From the NCBI GenBank assembly GCA_016712985.1, contig JADJQA010000038.1, forward strand, positions 1 through 61,061: a DNA stretch of 61,061 nucleotides. Reading direction: 5' to 3'. The translations under genes and the position numbers were made by a program. The notes beneath the pieces are model-generated. The model was given only the letters and a program-made list of their open reading frames with translations, searched no databases and was not told the DNA's origin. Origin of the DNA: Sulfuritalea sp. (GTDB taxonomy: Bacteria; Pseudomonadota; Gammaproteobacteria; Burkholderiales; Rhodocyclaceae). How positions within the stretch are numbered: the stretch's first letter is position 1; each line of letters begins with the position of its first letter. Positions 1-9,063 of the stretch are shown here, piece after piece.

Positions 1-38
1 GCACAAAGTACGCATTCGCAAGAATGAGAAGCAGACCT

Positions 39-287
39 TCACACCCAGTTTTCGCGTATCGACTTGGGGCGGCCGCTGTGGCCGATAAGCCGGCTTTCCG
101 GGTTTCCTGCTTCGGCCCCTGATCGGGGCTCTCGGCGGGTTCGGCATGGCGGATCGACCGTTGCAGGCACGAAGTGCTTTGGGACATCTGCCGCGCCGTC
201 CTTCCAGCGCCGACTTTTCGTCTGCTTGCCCTCGCGTCGTGGGCAATGCTTGCAACGCGGCGTGCTCTTGCAGCACTTCCGGGTCAT
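39..287 (-). CDS. small Cys-rich basic protein, unknown function
   Basis: This 82-codon ORF starts with an ATG that overlaps the TGA of the upstream DUF423 gene (ATGA, 284-287), so the two look translationally coupled. The N-terminus holds a tight cysteine cluster, KCCKSTPRCKHCP, which could bind a metal. The remainder is basic, low in hydrophobics and has no signal peptide or membrane segment. I recall short bacterial proteins with similar CC...C..C starts but cannot name a family. The stop-start overlap and the cysteine spacing argue for a real gene. The long arginine-rich tail, typical of out-of-frame high-GC DNA, argues against its full length being translated. Confidence 0.4.
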   Translation of the reverse strand: MTRKCCKSTPRCKHCPRREGKQTKSRRWKDGAADVPKHFVPATVDPPCRTRREPRSGAEAGNPESRLIGHSGRPKSIRENWV

Positions 288-661
288 TTTTTCAGCACGC
301 CGATCGCCAGCGCCAGCCAGGCGAGGATGAAGGCGCCGCCGCCGAAGGGGATGAGGGCGTGGAGCGCATGGAAATCGGCCAGGCTGCGCAGGTAGAGATT
401 GCCGCTGAAGAGCAGCGTGCCCAGCACCATCAGTGTGCCCGCCGCAATGATCCAGCGCGATGCCGGCAGGCGGGCGGCGACCAGTCCGGCGATCAGCAGG
501 CCGAGCGCGTGGAACTGGTGGTATTGCAGCGCGGTATGGAACCACGCCTGGAAGGCGGTCGCGCGTTCGGCCAGCGTGTGCGCGGCCGCGGCCCCGAGCG
601 CGACCGATGCGGCGGCGCTGAGCGCGCCGAGGAAGAGAAAGAACCTGGCGTGAAGAGGCAT
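284..661 (-). CDS. DUF423 family membrane protein (YgdD-like)
   Basis: A 125-residue protein with four hydrophobic segments, matching the usual length and topology of DUF423/YgdD inner-membrane proteins. It starts MPLHARFFLFLGAL. Features typical of the family include GAAAAHTL near residue 25, FHTALQYHQFHALGL around residues 40-55 and SGNLYLRSL near residue 90. Function is unknown in the family. The gene follows katG on the same strand and its stop overlaps the start of a Cys-rich small ORF. It may be the distal end of the peroxide/iron block or an independent unit. Confidence 0.85.
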   Translation of the reverse strand: MPLHARFFLFLGALSAAASVALGAAAAHTLAERATAFQAWFHTALQYHQFHALGLLIAGLVAARLPASRWIIAAGTLMVLGTLLFSGNLYLRSLADFHALHALIPFGGGAFILAWLALAIGVLKK

Positions 662-870
662 CGTGTGGATTCCGGCGGGTAACAGTCGGCGCCGGCGGCA
701 TACTCCGGCGCCTCGGACGGCGCATCACCCACGGCATCGGCGACACCCTTGCCAGAGGGCGAGTCGGCAACCAGGCAATTGCCGATATGGCGCAAGCGGC
801 TTTTCCTGGGCGCGCCGCCCAGCGAACGCGCGGTTTTCTGGAACAGCACCTGCTTCTCCTCAGGGATCAC
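662..870 (-). pseudogene. catalase C-terminal-like fragment after katG
   Basis: An open frame begins with GTG at 870, overlapping the katG TGA (867-869), and reads about 70 codons before running into the DUF423 gene in another frame. The stretch from EKQVLFQKTARSLGGAPRK to ADSPSGKGVADAVGD resembles the extreme C-terminus of monofunctional haem catalases, where an 'LF.N.A..L.GVP' helix precedes 'ADP.YG.GVA.ALG'. No catalytic core is present, so at most this is a tail remnant. It also contains an 8-bp inverted repeat (GGCGCCGG at 688-695, CCGGCGCC at 705-712) that could act as a weak terminator for katG. The match is by eye only. Confidence 0.3.
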
Positions 871-3047
871 GCGAGGTCGAAGCGATCGAGGTTCATCACC
901 TTGTTCCAGGCCGCCACGAAGTCATGGACAAACTTCTCCTGCGCGTCCGCGCTTGCATAGACTTCAGCCAGGGCACGGAGTTGGGAGTTCGAGCCGAAGA
1001 TGAGATCGACGCGGGTGGCGGTCCACTTCACCTTTTCGGTTTTGCGATCGCGCCCTTCGAACACGTCCTGGGCGTCCGGGACTGCCTTCCACTCCGCGCC
1101 CATGTCGAGCAGGTTGACGAAGAAATCGTTGGTCAGCGTCCCCGGCCGCTCGGTGAAGACACCGTGCCGCGACTGTCCGACATTCGTATCGAGCGCGCGC
1201 ATGCCGCCCACCAGCACGGTCATCTCGGGCGCGGAGAGCTTCAGCAACTGCGCGCGGTCGAGCAGAAGCTCCTCGGCCGATACGGAGTACTGGCCTTTCT
1301 GGTAGTTGCGGAAGCCATCGGCGATCGGTTCGAGCACGGCGAAGGATTCCACATCGGTTTGCGCCTGCGAGGCGTCCATGCGGCCCGGCGCGAACGGCAC
1401 CGTTACATTGACGCCGCCTTCCGGGCAGCCTCTTCAACCCCGGCGCAACCCGCCAGCACGATGAGATCGGCCAGCGCGACCTTCTTGCCGGTTTGCGCGG
1501 CGTTGAATTCGTGCTGTATGGATTCGAGTTTGCCCAGCACCCTGGACAGTTGCGCAGGCTGATTGGCTTCCCAATCCTTCTGTGGCGCGAGGCGAATCCG
1601 CGCGCCGTTGGCGCCGCCGCGCATGTCGGAGCCGCGGAAGGTGGAGGCCGAGGCCCATGCGGTCGAGACCAATTCGGAGACCGACAGCCCGGATGCCAGA
1701 AGCTTGGCCTTCAGCATGGCGATGTCCTTGTCGTCGACCAGCGGATGATCGACGGCGGGGATCGGGTCTTGCCAGAGCAGCTCCTCCTGCGGGCACCTCG
1801 GGGCCGAGGTAGCGCGACCGCGGGCCCATGTCGCGGTGGGTGAGCTTGAACCAGGCGCGGGCGAAGGCATCGGCGAACTGGTCCGGGTTCTGGTGGAAGC
1901 GCCGCGCGATTTTTTCGTAGGCCGGATCCATGCGCATCGCCATGTCGGCGGTGGTCATGATGATCGGCACCTTCTTCGAGGCGTCGTGCGCGGCGGGGGC
2001 CGTGTTGCTGTCGCTCGCTTCCTTGGGCGTCCACTGCCAGGCGCCCGCCGGGCTCTTGGTCAATACCCAATCGTTGCCGAACAGCACGTCCAGGTAGCTC
2101 ATGTCCCACGTCGTCGGGGTCGGTGTCCAGGAACCCTCCAGGCCGCTGCTGATCGTGTCGGCGCCTTTGCCCGTGGCAAAACTGCTCTGCCAGCCCAGCC
2201 CCTGTTGGGCGATCGGCGCGGCTTCCGGTTCAGGTCCCACGTGCGAGGCAGGGCCAGCGCCGTGGCATTTGCCGAAGGTGTGGCCGCCGCAGGTGAGCGC
2301 GACGGTTTCCTCGTCGTTCATCGCCATGCGCGCGAAGGTCTCGCGTACGTCGCGTGCCGAACCGATCTGGTCCGGGTTGCCGCCGGGTCCTTCCGGGTTG
2401 ACGTAGATCAGCCCCATCTGCACCGCGGCGAGCGGATTCTCGAGCTTGCGTTCGCCGGAATAGCGGGTCTTGTCGTCCAGCCACTTTTCCTCGTTGCCCC
2501 AGTAGACATCGATTTCCGGCGCCCAGATGTCCTCGCGCCCGCCGGCGAAGCCAAAGGTCTTGAAGCCCATGGATTCCAAGGCGACGTTGCCGGCGAGGAT
2601 CATGAGGTCGGCCCAGGAAATCTTGTTGCCGTACTTCTGCTTGACCGGCCACAGCAGGCGGCGTGCCTTGTCGAGGCTGACGTTGTCGGGCCAGCTGTTG
2701 AGCGGCGCGAAACGCTGGTTGCCGTGCCCAGCGCCGCCGCGGCCGTCACCGGTGCGGTAGGTACCGGCGCTATGCCAGGCCATGCGAATGAAAAAAGGCC
2801 CGTAATGACCGTAGTCCGCCGGCCACCAGTCCTGAGAATCCGTCATCAGCGCCGCGAGGTCCGCCTTGAGAGCGGCGAGGTCGAGGGTCTTGAAGGCCTC
2901 TGCGTAGTCGAACTCCGGCTCCATCGGGCTGGACACGGGGGTGTGCTGGTGCAGGATTTCGAGGTGCAACTGGTTCGGCCACCAGTCGTGGTTCGATGTG
3001 CCACTTCCGGCTTTGTGAACAAACGGGCATTTCGTTTCGGTTGTCAT
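867..3047 (-). CDS. katG: catalase-peroxidase KatG, interrupted by two compensating frameshifts
   Basis: Bifunctional haem catalase-peroxidase that removes hydrogen peroxide in the cytoplasm. The distal triad sits in IRMAWHSAGTYR (R88, W91, H92). The Tyr of the Met-Tyr-Trp adduct is in YVNPEGPGG, and the proximal His is in GGHTFGKCHGA. The start is set by AAGGAAAA just upstream of the ATG. The start and end are in the same frame and give about 726 codons, the normal KatG length. One extra base near 1781-1795 (after GPEVPA) and one missing base near 1411-1416 (before NVTVPFAPGRMDA) put the piece between them in another frame. Outside those points no residues are missing, so a consensus error is likelier than a dead gene. 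Confidence 0.9.
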
Positions 3048-3123
3048 GTGATTTTCCTTGGCAGTGTGTACTCAACGACCTGGTTCGATTCGGAGGTAGC
3101 TCGCGGCGGCGAATGCTCGGGCT

Positions 3124-3619
3124 CTACTCTTCGAGCAAGCTGCGCAGCATCCAGGCAGTTTTCTCATGAACCTCGATGCGTTGTGTCAGCAGGTCGGCGG
3201 TCGGCTGGTCGTTGGCCTTGTCCACCAGCGGGAACAGCTTGCGCGCCGTGCGCGCGGTGGCTTCCTGCGCGGCGACGAGGTGGCGCACCATGTCCATCGC
3301 CTTGGGCACACCTTCGACTTCCTCGATGCTCGCCAGCTTGACGAACTCCTTGTAGGTACCGGGCGCGGGGTGGCCGAGGGCGCGGATGCGTTCGGCGATC
3401 AGGTCGAGCGCGTTCCACTGTTCGGTGTATTGGCCCATGAACATCAGGTGCAAGGTGTTGAACATCGGCCCGGTGACGTTCCAGTGGAAGTTGTGGGTCG
3501 TCAGATACAGGGTATAGCTGTCGGCAAGCAGGCCGGACAGGCCCGCGCGATTTTGGCGCGGTCGGCGTCCGAGATGCCAATGTCGATGCTGGCGGCGGCT
3601 GCTTGTTTTTCGCTTTCAT
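3124..3619 (-). CDS. dps: Dps-family DNA-binding ferritin-like protein, two frameshifts
   Basis: Dps proteins form dodecamers that oxidise and store iron and shield DNA from peroxide. The diagnostic helix is present as TLYLTTHNFHWNVTGPMF, carrying the His/Trp ferroxidase residues. The C-terminal half, EQWNALDLIAERIRALG onward, matches the family with its conserved Asp. The ATG at 3619 has a good site (CGGAGGAAA) 6-7 bases upstream. The reading frame changes near 3591-3603 (in a GCC-rich run) and near 3541-3547. Both fit single missing bases, and 498 minus 2 bases gives the observed 496. It lies just downstream of the iron operon and upstream of katG on the same strand, which suits a joint peroxide/iron role. 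Confidence 0.85.
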
Positions 3620-3749
3620 TTGAATTTCCTCCGTTTCAAGAGTCTGCGTGTCGTCAGTCGGTTCCGGGGTCGGGGGCTGATGCACGAATGTTAGGTGGCT
3701 CCGATAAATTACTCAATTGAATTGTGATTATTGGACGAATAGATAATTA

Positions 3750-4578
3750 CTATTCTGCGTTCGTCTGCCGGGTCGCCAGTTTTCCGGCAAGCGGGGTGCC
3801 GCTGCCGCCGTTGCAGACGTCGAGCGACGCTTCGAGGGCGGTTTCGGCGGCAGCCAGACTGTCCTGGGTTTCGTTCAGTTCGCGCGCCAGCCGCCAGACG
3901 GCAGCGCAGTTCGCCGACCACAGCCTCGTGCTCCCTCTGCGCCAGGCTGAGTTCGAGGCGCAGGGCCTGGGCTTGCTCGCGCAGGCTGGCATTCTCCCGC
4001 TTCAAGTGTTCCGTTTGGCCCGGATCGGCGCGCGCGCCGGCGCCGATCTGGTGCGAGAGCATGTGGATGTCGCCGAAGATCTCCCCGCCGTCCGCTTCGT
4101 CAAGCAGCGGATGCGTCCAGGCTGCCCACAGCGCCCCGGCGATGTCGTCGCCCAGCGTCAGCGCTTTGCGCCAGGCGAACAGCACGGCGGCGGCGTCCCT
4201 CGCCAGGCCAAAGCGCTGGATCGTCGCGGCGTAGCGCTTGTCGAGCCAGCGCTGGATCAGCTCGGCGGGTTCCCTGCGCTCATTGCAATACCCCGTCACC
4301 ACGGCGTGCAGGCTGTAGTCGGACAGGTCTTTGGCGTCGTAGCCGGCGCGCGCCGCGAGCTTGCGCATTTCGGTCACCGGCAGGCAGGTGCCGATCAGGG
4401 AACAATGCCGTTGGGCGGGCAATTCCCACAATTTCCTGCGGCGGCTGGAAGTTCCCGGCGGGAGGCAGGGGGCTTGCGCCGGCGCGCCTTGCGCGATTGG
4501 CCTTCCGCTGCGGGAGCCATCGACGGCGGCGCCATCGCCGAAAGCGGCGCCGATCATCCGGGCGAGGGTGGCGCTCAC
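3750..4578 (-). CDS. DUF2325-type protein lacking the C-terminal DUF2325 domain, one frameshift
   Basis: The N-terminal domain matches the helical region of DUF2325 proteins: KLWELPAQRHCSLIGTCLP, then LSDYSLHAVVTGYC, RWLDKRYAATIQRFG and FGDIHMLSHQIGAGARAD. A coiled coil follows (LKRENASLREQAQALRLEL). A one-base shift near 3885-3905 moves the frame to ARELNETQDSLAAAETALEAS, which ends at 3750. The C-terminal half that normally carries the GGR-type sugar/nucleotide-like fold is absent, and the DNA beyond 3750 turns AT-rich. The GTG start at 4578 overlaps the TGA of the preceding small ORF. Function is unknown; homologues often sit near iron or peroxide-stress genes, which fits the setting. Confidence 0.65.
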
Positions 4579-4751
4579 GGGCTGTCTCCCGGCCGCAGTA
4601 CGGTGTATCTGGCTTGGCAGGCCACGCATTTGTGTATCAGTTCCGCCAGTTGACGGAGCCTGTGATCATGATCGCCCGGACCCTCGGTGTCGAGCGCGAT
4701 GGCGATCGGCGACAGCGCGGGGGCCGAGCGGGTGGATGAATACGATTTCAT
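4575..4751 (-). CDS. 58-residue protein with a CxxCQ (haem-motif-like) site
   Basis: This ORF sits between the polyferredoxin gene and the DUF2325 gene. Its TGA overlaps the GTG of the latter (GTGA), which supports translation. The C-terminal part reads RLRQLAELIHKCVACQARY, closely resembling the last helix of cytochrome c'-type and other small c-type cytochromes (H..CxxCHxxYR), but with Gln where the axial His should be. No signal peptide precedes it, so covalent haem attachment is doubtful unless the true start lies upstream in another frame. It may be a decayed cytochrome or a metal-binding partner of the iron-uptake system. Confidence 0.45.
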   Translation of the reverse strand: MKSYSSTRSAPALSPIAIALDTEGPGDHDHRLRQLAELIHKCVACQARYTVLRPGDSP

Positions 4752-4861
4752 GCAAGACAGTCTCCAGGCGGATGCTTGGCTGGCTGCCTCGCCGCCGCTT
4801 GCGCGGCGTCTGGGTGGCTGGCTGATAAAAAACGAGGTTCAGCGGATGATCAAAGTGCCCC

Positions 4862-6376
4862 TCACCAGACGTAAAACACCAGGACCCAGGTGCTTCCCGC
4901 CAAAGCCAGCGGCATCAGCCAGACGAGAAAAGCCGCGCCGAGGCGGATCGGGCTCGGCGCCGCGCTGCGCAGCAGGCGCAGTCCAAGCCAGGCCGACCAG
5001 AGCAGGCCCAGGCCCAGCAGAACGCCGCGCAGCGCCGATAGCCAGGGAAGCACAATGCCTTCGGCGCGCAGTTGGCTGACCGTCATCATCGACAGGCCGA
5101 GAAACAGGCCGATGCCACCCAGCGGCACGAGCCCCAGCGCCAGGCGCCGCCAGTCGGCGCCGGCGAGGCGCGCCGCGCCGCGGACGGCCAGCAGCGTGGC
5201 GCCGCCGAGGACCAGGGCGACGGCGCCGATGTAGGCCAGGATCGCGATGCCGTCGAGCCAGGTGAACACGTCGTTGGCCTCCGGGTAGGAGGTCAGCAGC
5301 CACCAGGCCGGGCTATCCGCGAGCGGCCAGAGGATGTCGCGGCTGACCAGCCATTCGGCGGCGGCCTGCTTGGCGCGGACGAACCACGGATTGACCGTCC
5401 ATTGGAAGGCGCCGATGGCGACGCCGAGCACGCCGAAGCAGAGCAGCAGCACTTCGGTCGTGGCCGGGGGCGGGCCGCCGAGGATCTCGGCATTCGGCGA
5501 GCGCGGCGCCAGCGTGACCGCTTCGCGGTGATCGCTGCAGCGACCGCATGCGTGGCACTGCGACATGCCTTGCAGGTGCTTGACGTCGAGCAGCGGCGGA
5601 CAATCGACCGCGGCGCGTTGCGCCGGTTGGAGATCCCAGGCGGCGCGATCGACGCGAAAGGCGAACGGCGCCAGTCGCGCCAGTAGCGCGAAGACGCCGG
5701 AGACCGGACACAGGTAGCGACACCAGACCCGCTTGCCCTTGCCCCACAGATAGCCGGCGACCATCGCCGCCACGGTGGAGCCGCCGAGGATCACCAGTAC
5801 GGCTTTGGGATATTCATAGACACTGACGAGCTGGCCGTAGATCGTCGTCAAGGCAAAGGCGAGCAGGGGCCAGCCGCTCCAGCGCACCCAGCGCGGTATC
5901 GAGCCGCCGCGCCCATGCCGGCTGGCGAACTCGGTCAACGCGCCCTCGGGGCACAGCACCCCGCACCAGACGCGCCCCATCAGCAGCATCGAGAGGATGA
6001 CGAAGGGCCACCAGATGCCCCAGAAGGCGAACTGGGCGAACAGCACGAGCTTGTCGTGCCAGGGAGTCAGGGTCGGCGTCTTCTCCTGGAGAACAGGTTC
6101 GCCCGATGCCAGACACATGGTCGCATCGACGAAGGAACTGGCGCCGTAGTTGCCCGAGAACAGCCGCGACTCCGGAAGGGGGTGCGGCATGAAGGCGGGC
6201 AGGGCGACCAGCACCGCGTAAAAGGCCACGATGATCCACTGGATGCCGAGGATCGTGCCGCGATGCCGCGCCATCCAGTCGCCAAGGCGGGCAAGCCGGG
6301 TCCGTCCGACGCCCCCATGGCGACCAAGGGGCGGGACGAATTTGATGACGTGCGAATTTTTCACGATATTTTCCAT
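4862..6376 (-). CDS. NapH/NosR-like membrane polyferredoxin of the P19/FTR1 iron system
   Basis: A 504-residue polytopic protein with cysteine motifs of membrane polyferredoxins: GVLCPEGALTEF, RYLCPVSGVFALL and CHACGRCSDH. The motifs lie between transmembrane helices, with several more helices at the C-terminus. Such proteins pass electrons across the membrane. In FTR1-P19 clusters a homologue is thought to supply or remove electrons during iron transfer. The start at MENIVKNSHVIKF lies 4 bp after the FTR1 stop. A longer upstream frame overlaps FTR1 and is unlikely. It belongs to the Fur-headed operon. Homology to CcoG, NosR or NapH is by motif only, so electron donor and acceptor are unknown. 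Confidence 0.8.
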   Translation of the reverse strand: MENIVKNSHVIKFVPPLGRHGGVGRTRLARLGDWMARHRGTILGIQWIIVAFYAVLVALPAFMPHPLPESRLFSGNYGASSFVDATMCLASGEPVLQEKTPTLTPWHDKLVLFAQFAFWGIWWPFVILSMLLMGRVWCGVLCPEGALTEFASRHGRGGSIPRWVRWSGWPLLAFALTTIYGQLVSVYEYPKAVLVILGGSTVAAMVAGYLWGKGKRVWCRYLCPVSGVFALLARLAPFAFRVDRAAWDLQPAQRAAVDCPPLLDVKHLQGMSQCHACGRCSDHREAVTLAPRSPNAEILGGPPPATTEVLLLCFGVLGVAIGAFQWTVNPWFVRAKQAAAEWLVSRDILWPLADSPAWWLLTSYPEANDVFTWLDGIAILAYIGAVALVLGGATLLAVRGAARLAGADWRRLALGLVPLGGIGLFLGLSMMTVSQLRAEGIVLPWLSALRGVLLGLGLLWSAWLGLRLLRSAAPSPIRLGAAFLVWLMPLALAGSTWVLVFYVW

Positions 6377-6380
6377 GCGC

Positions 6381-7193
6381 TCAGCGGGCGGCGGTGGCGG
6401 GGCCGTCGCGCAGGCGCCATAGTGCGTAGGCCCAGAAGGCCAGGCTGGCAAGCAGCAGGATGCCGGCCGGACGGGCACGGTAGCCGACGAAATCGGCGAG
6501 GAAGCGCCCCAGGCCCTGTCCATCGGCGAGCACGGACGAGGCATCCCAGGCCGGATCGAGCAGCGGCGGCAGCCAATCCATGGCGATCATCCGGTCGATG
6601 CCGTTGGCAAGCAGCGCGTTGGCGATCAGCAAGAGGAGGATCTCGCTGACGCGGAACACCGTGCGGTAGTTGAGATGGCGGGCGCCGCGGGCCAGCAGCC
6701 AGCTCGTCGCCACGGCCAGCAGGAAGCCGGCGAGGGCCGCGCCGAGCATTCCGGCCAGCGCGCCGCCGGCGCTTTCCAGACCGAGGCCATAGAGGAAGAC
6801 GACGGTTTCGGCGCCTTCCCGCGCCACGGCCAGCGCGGTGATCGCGGCAATGCCGAGCGCGTCGGAATTGCCGGCGGCCTGGGCTTCGAGTTCGCGCTTC
6901 ATGCGGCGGCCGTGACGGTGCATCCACAACACCATCTGCAGGATCAGGCCCGCGGCAAGCAGCACCATCGCCAGGTGGAAGCGCTCCAGGGTTTCGCCGG
7001 CGAACTGGCTTTGTACGGCGAAGGTGGCGAAACCAAGGCCCAGGGCCAGCGCCACGCCCGCGCCGGCGCCGGCCCAGAGTCCCCGCTTCAGCATCGCGGG
7101 CTCGGGCTGGCGCGCTATCCACGATAGCAGCACGCCGATGACCAGCAGGGCTTCGAGGCTTTCGCGCCAGACGATGATGAGGGCATTGAGCAT
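6381..7193 (-). CDS. FTR1-family iron permease
   Basis: A 270-residue inner-membrane permease with about seven helices. The two REXXE iron-binding motifs of FTR1/EfeU are present: RESLE at residues 10-14 in the first helix and REGAE at residues 125-129. FTR1 proteins move Fe(III) across the membrane after oxidation of Fe(II). Here the partner is the P19-type periplasmic protein encoded in the same operon, not a multicopper oxidase. The gene is 9 bp downstream of the cupredoxin-domain gene and 4 bp upstream of the polyferredoxin gene. Confidence 0.93.
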   Translation of the reverse strand: MLNALIIVWRESLEALLVIGVLLSWIARQPEPAMLKRGLWAGAGAGVALALGLGFATFAVQSQFAGETLERFHLAMVLLAAGLILQMVLWMHRHGRRMKRELEAQAAGNSDALGIAAITALAVAREGAETVVFLYGLGLESAGGALAGMLGAALAGFLLAVATSWLLARGARHLNYRTVFRVSEILLLLIANALLANGIDRMIAMDWLPPLLDPAWDASSVLADGQGLGRFLADFVGYRARPAGILLLASLAFWAYALWRLRDGPATAAR

Positions 7194-7202
7194 CGAACGA
7201 CC

Positions 7203-7637
7203 CTATTTTGCGATGAGCTGCATCGAGCCGGTATCCGGGTGGAACTCGTCGATGAAGGTATGCGCGCCGGGCCTCAGCGGTGGCGTGACGACGAAGGAGC
7301 TGGCGCCGGGGGCGAGCACCTTCTCGACGCGCAGGTCGAGGTTCTCGAACTCGATCGGTCCCGGCCCCTCGTTCTTGATGGTGAGCTTGATGCGCTTGCC
7401 GGCGGGCACGTCGATGCGCTCGGGCGACAGCCGGCCGCCCTTCGCGACGATGTGGAAGGTCGGCAGCTCGCTCGCCTGGGCCAGGCTGTGCGTCGCCCAG
7501 CCCAGGCCCAGCCCCAGCGCCAGGACAACAGCCCCATGCGCGAATGGGACGCGCACCCTGCCCTCGGCGACCTGGCTCAACAGGGCATGGGCTCCCCGGC
7601 GGGGAGCAGCGAACCAATGCAATCGTGGTCGGGCCAT
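7203..7637 (-). CDS. periplasmic cupredoxin-like domain protein (EfeO N-domain type)
   Basis: A 144-residue exported protein with a hydrophobic segment near residues 33-52 (AVVLALGLGLGWATHSLAQA) acting as signal or anchor. Behind it is a single cupredoxin-1-like beta domain: RIDVPAGKRIKLTIKNEGP, then IEFENLDLRVEKVLAPG and PLRPGAHTFIDEFHPDTG. The classic type-1 copper ligand set is incomplete, as in the EfeO/EfeP cupredoxin domain. In FTR1 systems such domains are proposed to bind Fe or Cu ions or assist iron oxidation. The stop-start distance to the FTR1 gene is 9 bp and to the porin gene 3 bp, consistent with one transcript. Confidence 0.8.
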   Translation of the reverse strand: MARPRLHWFAAPRRGAHALLSQVAEGRVRVPFAHGAVVLALGLGLGWATHSLAQASELPTFHIVAKGGRLSPERIDVPAGKRIKLTIKNEGPGPIEFENLDLRVEKVLAPGASSFVVTPPLRPGAHTFIDEFHPDTGSMQLIAK

Positions 7638-7640
7638 GAT

Positions 7641-9062
7641 TCAGAACCCGACCTTCGCCCGCAGGCCAAGCACTTTCACGTTCGACGCAGCGGCGTCGCC
7701 ACCGGGCTGGCGGATCCACTGGAAGTCCGGCGTCAGTTCGACGTGGCTGTTCAGCTTGAAGCGGTAATAGATTTCCATCTGCTTTTCGGCGCCGCCGGCC
7801 TGGTAGCCGTAGTCAGGGAACCCATCGCCATCCACGTCCGCTCCCGAGTCCCGGCGGAAGTCGTCGCTGGTGCGCAGGTGGCCGAATGCCACGCCGAGGC
7901 CGTCCGATGCCCGCGCCCAAGGCGTGCCGGCGAGTTCCGCGCCGAGGGTCAGCGCCCGGTCGAAGCGCACCTGGCCATTGATCTGATGTCCGTAGCGGCC
8001 GAACAGCATCATGTCGTCGCTCAACTTCTGGTCGGCCGAGAAGCCGATGCCGGCGTGGCTGCGCTCGATGCCGTCGTAGCCGGCGCCGCGCCCATTGCGC
8101 CACAGGTAGGCGCGGTAGTTGCCGGGCAGCGCGTTGAAGCGCGCGGCGCTATCGGCCTGGGCGATGACGAAGGGGCCGGCCAGCGAGCCGGTGAAGTTCG
8201 CTCCGGGGCCGGATCCGAAGACGCCCAGCGACAGGCCCCATTCGGCGCCCTTCTGGCGGCTGTTGGCGTACTGGACGATCGCGCCGGGCGCGAAGCCGTA
8301 GGCGTCGGCGCCGACGTCGCCACCGGAATCGAGCAGCGGGTTGTGCACGAAAACGTTGTTCATGAAGCGCGCCGATTCGTCATCGGCCGCGGCGTTCTGG
8401 TCGAAGAAGACGAAGGGATCGATCTTGCCGGCCGTGAGGTACAGGTGCTCGCGCGCGTTGGCCTTCAAGCCATCGCTCGCCAGCGGAATCGCGAGCTGGT
8501 ACCAGGCCTGCGCCAGAATGCCGAAGGAATCGTCGGCCGGCGTACTGGTGACTTCGAAGGCCGTGGTGTTGGCGGTGCTGGTGTAAGCGGGCCGCAAGCC
8601 GATGCCGGTACCCTGGCCGAAGCGGAAGTGGGCGAAGATCTTGCCCTCGGCATCGCCCATTTCGCCGCCCGGCAGCGTGACCGAAACATCGCCCCGGTAA
8701 TTCGCGCGCGATTCGTCCGTGGCGCTTGCCGTATGGTTGGCGCCGACTTGCTGCATCACGCTGGTCAGGCTGGCGCCCACCGTGATGCCTTCCAGGGCTT
8801 CGATCTGGCGCGCCTGCTTCTGCATCGAGAGGGTCTGGAATTCGACGGCCTTGAGGCGGGTCGCGATTTCTGGTTCCTTTTCGCTGAGGCGCTCGGTGCT
8901 CAGCGCCTTCTCCATGTCCTTGTTCTGCCGTTCGAGGTTTCCAATGCGCTCGGACAGGCGTTTCAGTTCGGCCTTGAGGTTCGCCATGTCGTCGGCGGCA
9001 AAAGCGGGCAGGCCAAAGGCGGCGGTCACCGCCGCGACCACCGCGGTGCGGGTGAAATTCAT
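7641..9062 (-). CDS. outer-membrane porin-like protein of the iron operon
   Basis: A 473-residue protein beginning MNFTRTAVVAAVTAAFG, with a signal peptide cut near AFAAD. A coiled-coil stretch follows (LKAELKRLSERIGNLERQ, residues 28-60). A long beta-barrel region of alternating aromatic strands ends in LGLRAKVGF with the terminal Phe used for outer-membrane assembly. It resembles OprB/OprO-type carbohydrate-selective or phosphate porins with an N-terminal coiled coil. The start is 1 bp after the P19 stop. Its place between P19 and FTR1 genes suggests it carries iron or a small iron chelate across the outer membrane. That role is inferred from context only. Confidence 0.8.
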   Translation of the reverse strand: MNFTRTAVVAAVTAAFGLPAFAADDMANLKAELKRLSERIGNLERQNKDMEKALSTERLSEKEPEIATRLKAVEFQTLSMQKQARQIEALEGITVGASLTSVMQQVGANHTASATDESRANYRGDVSVTLPGGEMGDAEGKIFAHFRFGQGTGIGLRPAYTSTANTTAFEVTSTPADDSFGILAQAWYQLAIPLASDGLKANAREHLYLTAGKIDPFVFFDQNAAADDESARFMNNVFVHNPLLDSGGDVGADAYGFAPGAIVQYANSRQKGAEWGLSLGVFGSGPGANFTGSLAGPFVIAQADSAARFNALPGNYRAYLWRNGRGAGYDGIERSHAGIGFSADQKLSDDMMLFGRYGHQINGQVRFDRALTLGAELAGTPWARASDGLGVAFGHLRTSDDFRRDSGADVDGDGFPDYGYQAGGAEKQMEIYYRFKLNSHVELTPDFQWIRQPGGDAAASNVKVLGLRAKVGF

Positions 9063-9063
9063 C

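Noticed and set aside
1836..3341. Long plus-strand ORF (501 codons) opposite katG
   Set aside because: It is a mirror frame of katG and part of dps, with His/Arg/Gly-rich composition and no family motif; KatG motifs on the minus strand are unmistakable.
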